Assembly: GCA_027920525.1 (NCBI GenBank)
Contig: CP115858.1
Coordinates: 1,922,001-1,986,000, forward strand
Direction: 5' to 3'
DNA from: Chryseobacterium daecheongense
GTDB taxonomy: Bacteria > Bacteroidota > Bacteroidia > Flavobacteriales > Weeksellaceae
DNA length: 64,000 nucleotides
Shown here piece after piece: positions 17,667 through 25,136 of the stretch; within the stretch, counting starts at the first letter, position 1; every line of letters starts with the position of its first letter. Made by a program: the position numbers and the translations under genes. The notes under the pieces were generated by a model. The model searched no databases and had not been told where the DNA came from. It was given only the letters and a program-made list of their open reading frames with translations.

Positions 17667-19469
17667 CTATTTAAAGGAATTCATCAATTTATCAAGATTC
17701 AGACTTCTGGCAGATGCTTCAAAAATTTCACGGTAAGTCCCGTTTTCCTGAACCAGTTCATTGTGCGTTCCACTTTCAACCACTCTTCCCTTTTTCATAA
17801 CATAGATTTTATCAGAATCCAGAATCTGAGACAAAGAATGTGAAATAATGATTACTGTTCTTCCTTCTTTAATGGCATCTAACGAGTTTTTGATCTGTTC
17901 TGTTGCAATAGCGTCCAGGCTAGCAGTAGGCTCATCGAGAAAAATAATTGGCGGATTCTTAAGGAATAATCTCGCAATGGCAATTCTTTGTTGTTGTCCC
18001 CCTGAAAGCTGGGTAGCATCGTGGTTATACTGATCCGGTAGATCCTGGATCTGTTCATGGAGGTATGCTTTTTTTGCAGCTTCCCGGATTTCATCAAAAC
18101 TGGCATTCATATTTCCATACCGGATATTATCTTCTATACTTCCCTGAAAAATATGATTTCTTTGAAGTACAAGACCTATATCATTTCTTAAAAATGTGTT
18201 ATCAAAATCATTTAAATTGACATCATCAAGTAGAATATCTCCTGAATCCGGAAGGTAAAATTTACACAAAAGATTGATAATTGTGGATTTACCGGCACCA
18301 CTTAATCCTACCAAAGCCGTTGTCTTTCCATTTTCAATTTTCATAGAAACATCATGTAAAGCTTTCGTTCCGTTTGGATAGGTAAAGTCTATATTTTTAA
18401 GTTCAAATGTTCCCTTAATTTCCCTTTCTACAAATGTCCCGTTTGGTTCTTTTTCATCGTCAGCATTTAAAATATCAAAGTAACCTTCAGCATAAATCAT
18501 CGCATCATTCATATCATCATAAATACGGTGAAGCTGGCGTATCGGGGATGAAACATTATTGAAGAGCATAATATGAAGCATAATTGCACCAATTGTCATC
18601 TGCTGGTCCAGAACAAGATAAACGGTGAGCAAAATGATAAGTACAACCCCAAACTGTTCTATAAAAGTCTTAAGCCCATCATAAATAAAATTTGTTTTTC
18701 TGGTGAACATCTGGCTCTCCATTAATTGCATCTGAAGATCATACTGCTTTTTACCCTCGAATTTTTCACGGACAAAACTTTTAATCACCATAATCGAATT
18801 GATCAGGTTCAGAAGGCCCGAAGTCTTTTGCTCACGCTGGTTTCTCAGCTGCCTGCGAACCCCACCCAGCTTTTTAGCCTGTAATGAACTTATATAAAAA
18901 TAAATAGGAACAATTATGGTGGATACCATGCCAACATATACATTTTGCATATACATGATGATCAAAGCAATGATCGCATTGGAAAAGAGAGGCAAAATAT
19001 CTATGAAAAAATTCTGAACAAGCTTAGTGAGACTTTCAATCCCACGATCGATCCTGATCTGCAATTTTCCTGATTCGTGGTTTTCATCATTAAAATATGC
19101 AACCCGGTACGTCAGTATTTTATCAATAGCTGACTGAGCCAGAACAGAACTTACATTGATCCGGATCTTTTCCCCATAGAATTTCTGTCCGAAATTGATA
19201 AAAATATTCAACAGTTCTTTTCCCAGTAATATTATGGAAATCACTACCAACACATGAATTCCTTCCGACATAGGATGTGGAAGATGTGTTAGTAGGGTTA
19301 CCTCGTCAACAGTATACTTCAAAACCAAAGGATTGACCTGGGCTGCAAGAGCTCCTAAAAACGTCAGGAATAAAGTTCCGTAAATCATCAAACGATAAGG
19401 CCTGATAAATGGAATAAGCTGTTTATATATTCCAAATAAAGTAACTGTTCTATTAAAAGGTTTCGCCAT
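17667..19469 (-). CDS. ABC exporter, fused membrane and ATPase domains (MsbA/McjD-like)
   Basis: A 600-residue half-transporter of the type I exporter fold. Six transmembrane helices span about 20-300. The ATPase has Walker A GLSGAGKST at 388-396, signature LSGGQQQR at 488-495, Walker B IIFLDEP ending at 514, and the H-loop in IIISHSLSQIL. No C39 peptidase domain is present at the N-terminus, so it is not a bacteriocin-processing transporter. Lipid, peptide or drug export is possible; the substrate is not determined. It works as a homodimer in the inner membrane. Confidence 0.9.
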   Translation of the reverse strand: MAKPFNRTVTLFGIYKQLIPFIRPYRLMIYGTLFLTFLGALAAQVNPLVLKYTVDEVTLLTHLPHPMSEGIHVLVVISIILLGKELLNIFINFGQKFYGEKIRINVSSVLAQSAIDKILTYRVAYFNDENHESGKLQIRIDRGIESLTKLVQNFFIDILPLFSNAIIALIIMYMQNVYVGMVSTIIVPIYFYISSLQAKKLGGVRRQLRNQREQKTSGLLNLINSIMVIKSFVREKFEGKKQYDLQMQLMESQMFTRKTNFIYDGLKTFIEQFGVVLIILLTVYLVLDQQMTIGAIMLHIMLFNNVSSPIRQLHRIYDDMNDAMIYAEGYFDILNADDEKEPNGTFVEREIKGTFELKNIDFTYPNGTKALHDVSMKIENGKTTALVGLSGAGKSTIINLLCKFYLPDSGDILLDDVNLNDFDNTFLRNDIGLVLQRNHIFQGSIEDNIRYGNMNASFDEIREAAKKAYLHEQIQDLPDQYNHDATQLSGGQQQRIAIARLFLKNPPIIFLDEPTASLDAIATEQIKNSLDAIKEGRTVIIISHSLSQILDSDKIYVMKKGRVVESGTHNELVQENGTYREIFEASARSLNLDKLMNSFK

Positions 19470-19516
19470 TATTATAAGATCTTTAGTAAAATTAAAGCTT
19501 TTTTAAAACAATCTAT

Positions 19517-19542
19517 AAAAAAAGCCAGCATAAAAGCCGGCT
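19517..19542 (-). terminator. Rho-independent terminator after the baeRF-like gene
   Basis: On the minus strand AGCCGGC and GCTGGCT pair (one G-U) and are followed by seven T residues. It lies 27 bases after the stop at 19569 and ahead of the ABC exporter gene. Confidence 0.75.
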
Positions 19543-19568
19543 CATTCTTTTGCTATAAAAATTTCTCT

Positions 19569-20648
19569 TTAATATCGGGTTTTCAAAACGATCTTTCCTA
19601 GTTCTAAAAGCTCATCCTGCTGGGTAAAGTGAACACGTCCTTTCTTCGAAAATACTTCCCATGCGATCATGGAAACAATATCATCAACAACTCCCTGTTC
19701 TTTAGAATCGTCAACATACTCAAATGTACGTTCATCAATCATTTTTACCGGCTGTTCATAATCCTGATGTACGATCAGCAGATCACCCCTTCCGTCCAAA
19801 GCGGCCTGGTAAATTTCCTGAAGATCCGTAAGAACCGTTCCATGAGACACCGCCTCTTTAACTTCCTCAATAGCCAATGCACGACTTTCTTTTTGTTTAG
19901 CCTTAATAATTTCATAAGCCTGCTCTACAATGTGATGCTCATCAGCAGATACATAATTTTTATTATCATGGCCAATATAGATCTTAGGAATGTCAGCAAC
20001 TTCAAGAAGTTTACTATAATTATCCGCAGTACTAATAACAACTACGTTTAAATTTGATTTTTTGTAAATTTCAACAATGGATTTATCAACCCTGTTAAAA
20101 TATTCTTTGATCTGATTATCTACCTGTTTGGAATCGCTTCTCACATCTGAATGGGTAATATAAAAGGGATTTTGGGGAAATGGAAACCCTTCCTCTCGGA
20201 CTTCCCCGACAATAGAATCATTTAATGCTTCGTACAGCTTGGTACCGCTTTGCGTTAAAACTAAGATGAGATATTCCTGAGCTCTTACTGCAGCCTTGAT
20301 CAGAGGCCTTACAGCAAACTTCTCCTCCACTTCTGTTACATTTCCTCTTGAAGCCCATGTAGATTTTATAATTTCTTCTGTGTCGTTCGACAAAAAAATA
20401 TGCAAACTATCCAGATTGTACTGATGGTCAATTTTCCCTGCAATATGATCCAGCTTTTCCAAAACTCCTGCGGCAGGTCTTTTTCCGTACTCATCAATAA
20501 CACGGTTTTCTGCTTCTTTGATGAGGTTTTTTAAAATGATTTCGTCTTGTTGGTTTTCAGGAAATGTTCTGTGGGTATTTAATGAAATACTTACACAAGG
20601 TTCATTTCTTTCATTGGCTAGTTTTTGTAATTTTTCTTGTAATGACAT
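19569..20648 (-). CDS. baeRF/Balon-like protein (archaeo-eukaryotic release factor 1 fold), probable ribosome hibernation factor
   Basis: A 359-residue protein that looks like the bacterial archaeo-eukaryotic release-factor (baeRF) families, to which the ribosome hibernation factor Balon belongs. The N-terminal domain (about 1-130) opens LQKLANERNEPCVSISLNTHR. A middle domain carries YLILVLTQSGTKLYEAL, typical of the eRF1 middle fold. The C-terminal L7Ae-like domain contains SHGTVLTDLQEIYQAALDGR and a DLLIVHQDY strand. No GGQ tripeptide is present, so peptide-release activity is unlikely. Family assignment is from recalled sequence character, not a search. It is monocistronic with its own terminator. 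The upstream 300 bases hold the divergent hmp control region. Confidence 0.65.
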   Translation of the reverse strand: MSLQEKLQKLANERNEPCVSISLNTHRTFPENQQDEIILKNLIKEAENRVIDEYGKRPAAGVLEKLDHIAGKIDHQYNLDSLHIFLSNDTEEIIKSTWASRGNVTEVEEKFAVRPLIKAAVRAQEYLILVLTQSGTKLYEALNDSIVGEVREEGFPFPQNPFYITHSDVRSDSKQVDNQIKEYFNRVDKSIVEIYKKSNLNVVVISTADNYSKLLEVADIPKIYIGHDNKNYVSADEHHIVEQAYEIIKAKQKESRALAIEEVKEAVSHGTVLTDLQEIYQAALDGRGDLLIVHQDYEQPVKMIDERTFEYVDDSKEQGVVDDIVSMIAWEVFSKKGRVHFTQQDELLELGKIVLKTRY

Positions 20649-20881
20649 ATTTGTATTTTTTATTAATAATGAAATTTAATGATTTATTTTATCATTTTAA
20701 CACAATTAAATACAAAAACTAGGCCTTTAAAACAATTTAAAAGTGCTTTTCATATAAAATACGAAAAATATCAATTTAAAATTTATTCTATATTAAAAAT
20801 TAGCTATTATTCTTTCTTGGAGAGTAATAATGTACTTTAAAAAATTTCCACCCTTTCTCCTAGGTATGTAAAATATCATAT

Positions 20882-20914
20882 TTTAATTGTTGTATTTAAA
20901 ATACAACAATTAAA
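20882..20914. promoter_or_regulatory. NsrR-type operator upstream of hmp
   Basis: A perfect inverted repeat: 16-base arm TTTAATTGTTGTATTT, one central A, then its complement. The core TGTATTTAAAATACA matches the known NsrR consensus form (ATGyATTTnAAATrCAT). It lies just upstream of the -7 box, covering the expected -33 zone, so binding would block transcription. The NsrR-like gene is downstream in the same operon, which suggests autoregulation by nitric oxide. Confidence 0.85.
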
Positions 20915-20923
20915 TATTTATAG

Positions 20924-20931
20924 TACATTTG
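20924..20931 (+). promoter_or_regulatory. -7 box of the hmp-nsrR operon
   Basis: TACATTTG, a perfect TAnnTTTG, 23 bases before the hmp ATG and 9 bases after the operator palindrome. Confidence 0.7.
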
Positions 20932-20954
20932 TTTTATCATTAAAAAACGACAAG

Positions 20955-22154
20955 ATGAATAATAAACAAAAAGCCTTAGTAAAGTCAACCGTTGCGGTTT
21001 TAAAATCAAACGGTGCAGATCTCACTCAATATTTTTACAACAGAATGTTCAACCATAATCCTGAGCTCAAAAATCTTTTTAACATGAGTCATCAGGCAAG
21101 TGGCAAGCAACAACACGCACTAGCCGGAGCAGTGCTTGCCTATGCTGAACATATTGAAAATCCAACTTTACTAATTAATATTTTAAGATCTATAGGCAAT
21201 AAGCACGTCAGCCTTAATATAAAACCGGAACAATATAATATTGTAGGACTTCATCTGATCTCATCGATAAAAGAAGTTTTAGGAAAAGCGGCTACTGACG
21301 AATTATTGGAAGCTTGGACGCAAGCCTATCATGAACTTGCCCAAATAATGATTTCTATCGAAGACGAAATATATTGTTCTAACCTAAACAAAAATGGGGG
21401 ATGGAAAGGTTGGAGAACATTCATCATCAGTAAAATCATACAGGAAAGCATGGAGGTTAAATCCTTTTATCTTAAGCCTAAAGATGGGCAGCCAATTGCA
21501 GAATACCTTCCCGGTCAATTCATATCTGTAAAAACATATATTCCATCACTGGGATATGAACAACCAAGACAATATAGTCTATCATCGGCCTTCACTCCTA
21601 AATATTACAGGATATCTGTAAAAAAAGAGAAAAATCAATTTAATCCGGATGGTATTGTATCCCATATCATGCATTCTAAGTTAGCTGGAGATGAAATAGA
21701 AGTGAGTGCACCTGCGGGAATCTTTCACATTAATCCTTTATCGGAATATCCTTTAGTGCTTATAAGTGGAGGGATTGGAATTACTCCCCTTTTAAGTATG
21801 CTGGAAACAAATGAAAATAACAATCGTAACCCTGTTGTATGGTTGCATAGTTGCAGGGATCAAGCTGTTCATGCCTTCAAAGATCATATTGACTATTTAG
21901 AACAAAATAATGAATGGCTCACCACCCACATCTTTTATGAAAATAAAAATAAAGAAGATGACCCGGCAATACATGAAGGAAGAATTAACCTCCATGCAGT
22001 GAAAGAAGAAATTCTTATTGACAATGCAAAGTATTATATTTGTGGTCCCGAAGCATTTATTAAAGTGCAGTACAATTCTTTGATGCAGTTAGGAATTGCC
22101 GGAGAAAATATTTTTTACGAAGAATTCGGACCTCAGCTCCTTCATTTAAATTAG
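20955..22154 (+). CDS. hmp: flavohaemoglobin (nitric oxide dioxygenase)
   Basis: Converts nitric oxide to nitrate using oxygen and NAD(P)H. The 399-residue protein has an N-terminal globin with distal Tyr28 and Gln52 and proximal His84 (NKHVSLNIKPEQYNIVG). A ferredoxin-reductase-like FAD domain follows with the RQYSLSS motif, then an NAD(P) domain with ISGGIGITPLLSML. The C-terminal EEFGPQ motif is the usual Hmp ending. All three cofactors' sites are intact and the length is normal. It is the first gene of an operon with an NsrR-like regulator 6 bases downstream, under an NsrR-type operator. Cytoplasmic. Confidence 0.95.
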   Translation: MNNKQKALVKSTVAVLKSNGADLTQYFYNRMFNHNPELKNLFNMSHQASGKQQHALAGAVLAYAEHIENPTLLINILRSIGNKHVSLNIKPEQYNIVGLHLISSIKEVLGKAATDELLEAWTQAYHELAQIMISIEDEIYCSNLNKNGGWKGWRTFIISKIIQESMEVKSFYLKPKDGQPIAEYLPGQFISVKTYIPSLGYEQPRQYSLSSAFTPKYYRISVKKEKNQFNPDGIVSHIMHSKLAGDEIEVSAPAGIFHINPLSEYPLVLISGGIGITPLLSMLETNENNNRNPVVWLHSCRDQAVHAFKDHIDYLEQNNEWLTTHIFYENKNKEDDPAIHEGRINLHAVKEEILIDNAKYYICGPEAFIKVQYNSLMQLGIAGENIFYEEFGPQLLHLN

Positions 22155-22160
22155 CAATTA

Positions 22161-22601
22161 ATGAAATTGAACCACTTTACTGATTATAGTTTGCGCGTTT
22201 TAATCTATTTAAATAAAAAAGATAAGGCTCAGTCCTGCTCATTGGACGAATTATCAGAAAAGTTGCATATTCTTCGCAATCACCTTATTAAAGTGGTTCA
22301 GTTTTTATCTCAGAAAGGATTTGTTATTACCAAAAGAGGAAAAAATGGTGGAATCATTATTTCTGATAAGGCCCGTACGACAGGGCTTGGTGATCTTATT
22401 CACCTACTTGAACAGGATGATAGTCCGATTATCAACTGCCAAAGTAAATCGTGCGTATTTATGTTTTATAACTGTCAGCTAAAATCATTTTTAGACATCG
22501 CCTATCAGGCATTTATCGATAGTATGAACAAGCATTATTTATCCGACCTTGTTTTTAATAATTGGGATATCATTTTTGCGAGCCAGCATACCAGTAATTA
22601 A
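22161..22601 (+). CDS. nsrR: Rrf2-family nitric-oxide sensor, NsrR-like
   Basis: A 146-residue Rrf2 regulator. It has an N-terminal winged HTH (SLDELSEKLHILRNHLIKVVQFLS, in overlapping pieces) with the wing KRGKNGGI, and three cysteines, Cys93, Cys98 and Cys105, that would hold an iron-sulfur cluster. The spacing is C-x4-C-x6-C; E. coli NsrR has C-x4-C-x5-C. Nitric oxide would destroy the cluster and relieve repression. It is co-transcribed with hmp (6 bases apart) behind a palindrome that fits NsrR. It ends 3 bases before the convergent lptB stop, with no terminator between. Confidence 0.88.
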   Translation: MKLNHFTDYSLRVLIYLNKKDKAQSCSLDELSEKLHILRNHLIKVVQFLSQKGFVITKRGKNGGIIISDKARTTGLGDLIHLLEQDDSPIINCQSKSCVFMFYNCQLKSFLDIAYQAFIDSMNKHYLSDLVFNNWDIIFASQHTSN

Positions 22602-22604
22602 AAC

Positions 22605-23666
22605 TTAGCCTTCGTAAAGATATGTTGTAAGGTAATGAAGCTCGGGTTTACTTGCTTCTTTTGATTCCGCTTCCGCCTGTTCCAGAGAATATTGGGAGGT
22701 AATTTCTTTGCGCTGGAATACAAATGAATTATTTGCATTTTTATCAACCACATCATTGAAGATGTGTTCTATCTCTGAATTTGCCAACGATGCAAAACTA
22801 ATATCCTCAAATCCATACATCAACCTTAAATCATCAAATTCTGAAAACTGATTATCAACAAAACTCTGAAGCTGTGATTTCGAATCAAAATTCCCTGCCC
22901 AGATATTGTATGCGTATTTCTTCTTTTTAGGCTTATCCAGGATACTCTGATACACAAAATTTTCACCCAGATAAGCTTCCCTTACTTGCGGATCATTTGC
23001 CAGGTCCTCCGGAAGACCTTCTTTCAGGATCCTGCCTTCAAACATGATGTATGTTTTATTAGTAATAGCGAGAGTCTGCTGAACATTGTGGTCGGTGATT
23101 AAAATTCCGATATTTTTATCGACAAGGCTTCTTACAATTTTCTGTATATCTTCTACTGCAATGGGGTCTACCCCTGCAAAAGGTTCATCCAGAAGGATAA
23201 AGTTCGGGCTGGTAGCAAGACAGCGCGCAATTTCAGTCCTACGTCTTTCTCCTCCGGAAAGAAGATCTCCTCTGTTTTTACGAACATGCTGCAATGAAAA
23301 TTCTTCGATCAGCTCATCACATTTGATTTGCTGTTCACGCTTGGAGAGATTGGTAAGCTGTAAAACTCCCATAATATTTTCCTCAACAGAAAGTTTTCTG
23401 AAGACAGAGGCCTCCTGAGCAAGATAACCAATTCCTTTTTGTGCTCTGCGATACATCGCATCAGTTGTTATTTCCTGTTTATCCAGGAAAATTTTACCGG
23501 ATGTCGGCTTAACCAATCCCACGATCATATAAAATGAAGTGGTTTTACCTGCTCCGTTAGGACCTAGCAAACCAACAATTTCTCCCTGCTGGACTTGTAC
23601 AGAAACTCCTTTTACAACTTTTTTTGGACCGTATTCTTTGATTAAGTTTTCTCCTCGTAAAATCAT
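22605..23666 (-). CDS. lptB: LPS-export ABC ATPase LptB with C-terminal extension
   Basis: ATPase of the LptB2FG complex that extracts lipopolysaccharide from the inner membrane. Residues 1-240 match LptB throughout: Walker A GPNGAGKT at 35-42, the YLAQEASVF segment, signature LSGGERRR at 136-143, Walker B ILLDEPFAGVDP, and the typical end AYLGENFVY. A further 113 residues (241-353) follow, starting with a KPKKKK patch, that E. coli LptB (241 residues) does not have. The extension is mixed alpha/beta with an acidic C-terminus, and I do not recognise it. A TATCTTTG box lies only 5 bases before the ATG, suggesting a leaderless message. Confidence 0.92.
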   Translation of the reverse strand: MILRGENLIKEYGPKKVVKGVSVQVQQGEIVGLLGPNGAGKTTSFYMIVGLVKPTSGKIFLDKQEITTDAMYRRAQKGIGYLAQEASVFRKLSVEENIMGVLQLTNLSKREQQIKCDELIEEFSLQHVRKNRGDLLSGGERRRTEIARCLATSPNFILLDEPFAGVDPIAVEDIQKIVRSLVDKNIGILITDHNVQQTLAITNKTYIMFEGRILKEGLPEDLANDPQVREAYLGENFVYQSILDKPKKKKYAYNIWAGNFDSKSQLQSFVDNQFSEFDDLRLMYGFEDISFASLANSEIEHIFNDVVDKNANNSFVFQRKEITSQYSLEQAEAESKEASKPELHYLTTYLYEG

Positions 23667-23671
23667 AGTCG

Positions 23672-23679
23672 CAAAGATA
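23672..23679 (-). promoter_or_regulatory. -7 box for lptB, close to the start codon
   Basis: TATCTTTG on the minus strand, a perfect TAnnTTTG, with only 5 bases to the ATG. Transcription would start at or very near the A of the ATG. Confidence 0.65.
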
Positions 23680-23770
23680 TAAATTTGTTTTAAGTTATGA
23701 TTTTGTAACTACTCATATTTTTCTTCGACTTATGTTAAAAACAATTCACTTTATCATAAAAAATACTAAA

Positions 23771-24064
23771 ATGGAAAATTACGGTTATACAAAAACAGAA
23801 AATACCCGGGATCAGCAGGCCCATGTACCTTATCGCTCTGAAAAAAAGATCCCTGCTGCAATACTAGGTATACTTGTAGGATGGCTTGCCCTGAATAAAT
23901 TTTATCTTGGCTATACTAAAGAAGGTATTATTCAGATTATTTTAAACCTTGTTACTTTTGGGGCAGCTTCTATCATTCCTTTCATTGAAGGTATATTGTA
24001 CCTGTTTATGAGTGACAAACAGTTTGATGACACTTATGTATATGGTAAAAAAGGCTGGCTGTAA
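23771..24064 (+). CDS. TM2-domain membrane protein
   Basis: A 97-residue protein with two hydrophobic segments (PAAILGILVGWLALNKFYLGY and IIQIILNLVTFGAASIIPFIEGILYLF, each partly quoted by pattern). The TM2 hallmark is visible: a W-x-x-L-N-K-F-Y-L-G-Y segment and a D near the second helix. TM2 proteins are small inner-membrane proteins without an agreed function. I used the ATG at 23771; a longer frame from 23732 adds an AT-rich-coded, non-conserved 13 residues. It is a single gene. Confidence 0.8.
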   Translation: MENYGYTKTENTRDQQAHVPYRSEKKIPAAILGILVGWLALNKFYLGYTKEGIIQIILNLVTFGAASIIPFIEGILYLFMSDKQFDDTYVYGKKGWL

Positions 24065-24128
24065 ATCCAGGCATCAGATATTCTAACGAATTTGATACAT
24101 TTACTGCACCAACAGCAAATTAATTTTA

Positions 24129-24857
24129 ATGGAAAATAACAAAGAATTAACAGAACTCCTTGCATTAGATTTAGGAATCAACCTGGTTGACCGTAGACCT
24201 TATGCTAAGGAAGTTTTTAAATGGCAGGATATGGATCTCCTTCCCCATTCATCCACAGACACCTTACTTTGTGAAATTTTTGAATGGAATGGCAGAAACT
24301 GGAGAACAACCAGCAATAATCTTATTGGGTATCTCTTTTCAGGAGAGAATCTGACTACAATAAAAAACCAGTTGATTAATGCTCCGAAACATCCTGCTCT
24401 GATTCCTGATTTTGAATTTACAAAAGACAGCATGATCGAATACGGCCTTTCGCTACCTTCTCTTTTTAATATCGGAGTTAACGGAAATATAAAAAATGCT
24501 AAAAACTTTTCTGTCCGTGTCAATGGAGTAACAAAATCAAGAATCACCAACATTCATTCTCCGGGAATTGAAATCTTAAAAAACTATTCAGCATTTACCC
24601 AGGATAAAACAAAGACGTACAGAAAAAATATCAAGTTTAATTATTTGAGTACTTCTTTATTTTATGCCGAAAGCGTTGAGATTTATTTAGAAAAAGAATC
24701 TTCAACTGTTCTTGATGTAAGCTTTCAAACGCAGGACATTGAAGTGGAATCAAAGTTAGATACGGATACTAAGAAACATTTTGTTCTAAAATATATTGGT
24801 AACCAGGCTCCCTTTGCTGCTAAATTTACAAAAGGTAAAGATTTCAATATAATGTGA
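24129..24857 (+). CDS. uncharacterised 242-residue protein
   Basis: I do not recognise this protein. It has no signal peptide or transmembrane segment, so it is probably cytoplasmic. The first 70 residues are mixed. From about 105 to 240 the sequence alternates short polar strands, for example SVRVNGVTKSRITNI, SLFYAESVEIYLEK and VLDVSFQTQDIEVES, suggesting a beta-rich fold. It lies 46 bases upstream of a gene for a double-glycine leader peptide on the same strand. Joint transcription is possible and would be the only clue to its role. The codon use looks ordinary for the window. Confidence 0.75.
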   Translation: MENNKELTELLALDLGINLVDRRPYAKEVFKWQDMDLLPHSSTDTLLCEIFEWNGRNWRTTSNNLIGYLFSGENLTTIKNQLINAPKHPALIPDFEFTKDSMIEYGLSLPSLFNIGVNGNIKNAKNFSVRVNGVTKSRITNIHSPGIEILKNYSAFTQDKTKTYRKNIKFNYLSTSLFYAESVEIYLEKESSTVLDVSFQTQDIEVESKLDTDTKKHFVLKYIGNQAPFAAKFTKGKDFNIM

Positions 24858-24903
24858 TAAATTTTAATTATATTTAGTTTATCTAAAAAAAATAAATATT
24901 ATC

Positions 24904-25086
24904 ATGAAAAAATTAACGAAAAAAAATCTAAAAACCATCAACGGTGGAAATATAAGACCACCCGATGCAAATGGCAACTGCCCATCAGGTTGGTTTTTAT
25001 GCCCTAGTAATATCTGCGTCTACGACAATGGAGGTAAAGACCCTATAGTTCCGGGAAAATCTCATTACAATGCCTGTTTCGGATAA
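24904..25086 (+). CDS. double-glycine leader peptide (bacteriocin-like)
   Basis: A 60-residue peptide. The leader MKKLTKKNLKTINGG ends in Gly-Gly, the cleavage mark of C39-peptidase-processed peptides, leaving a 45-residue product starting NIRPPDANG. The product has four cysteines (in NCPSGW, FLCPSN, ICVYD and NACFG), giving possible disulfides or modification sites, and is Gly/Pro/Asn-rich. It resembles the small 'bacteriocin-like' proteins common in Chryseobacterium. No C39 transporter, modifying enzyme or immunity gene is adjacent, so its export route is unknown. A terminator follows 2 bases after the stop. Confidence 0.75.
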   Translation: MKKLTKKNLKTINGGNIRPPDANGNCPSGWFLCPSNICVYDNGGKDPIVPGKSHYNACFG

Positions 25087-25088
25087 AT

Positions 25089-25118
25089 AAAAAACACCTC
25101 TATATAGAGGTGTTTTTT
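25089..25118. terminator. bidirectional terminator between the GG peptide gene and hemB
   Basis: AAAAAACACCTCTA and its complement form a long stem with A and T runs on the two sides. It serves both converging genes. Confidence 0.9.
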
Positions 25119-25136
25119 TATTTATCTGTTTTAAAA

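Larger units (their letters stand above)
20649..20954. other. 306-bp divergent intergenic region
   Basis: AT-rich spacer between the baeRF-like gene and hmp. It holds the hmp operator and promoter (20882-20931) on the plus side. On the minus side a poor match (TAGTTTTTG) might be the promoter of the baeRF-like gene. Nothing else recognisable. Confidence 0.6.

Noticed and set aside
17667..19469. ABC exporter as the processing transporter for the double-glycine peptide
   Set aside because: It lacks an N-terminal C39 peptidase domain, lies about 5 kb away on the opposite strand, and has no link to the peptide gene.
20882..20914. Palindrome upstream of hmp as a terminator for an upstream plus-strand gene
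   Set aside because: The upstream gene is on the opposite strand and no T run follows; the core matches NsrR sites and it is placed at the promoter.
24129..24857. The unknown 242-residue protein as a bacterial gasdermin-like pore protein
   Set aside because: The layout of polar strands gave a faint impression of that fold, but there is no adjacent protease, no clear lipidation cysteine at the N-terminus and no motif I can defend.
25089..25118. Hairpin between the GG peptide gene and hemB as a small RNA
   Set aside because: It is a perfect stem with A/T runs on both sides between converging genes, fully explained as a bidirectional terminator.
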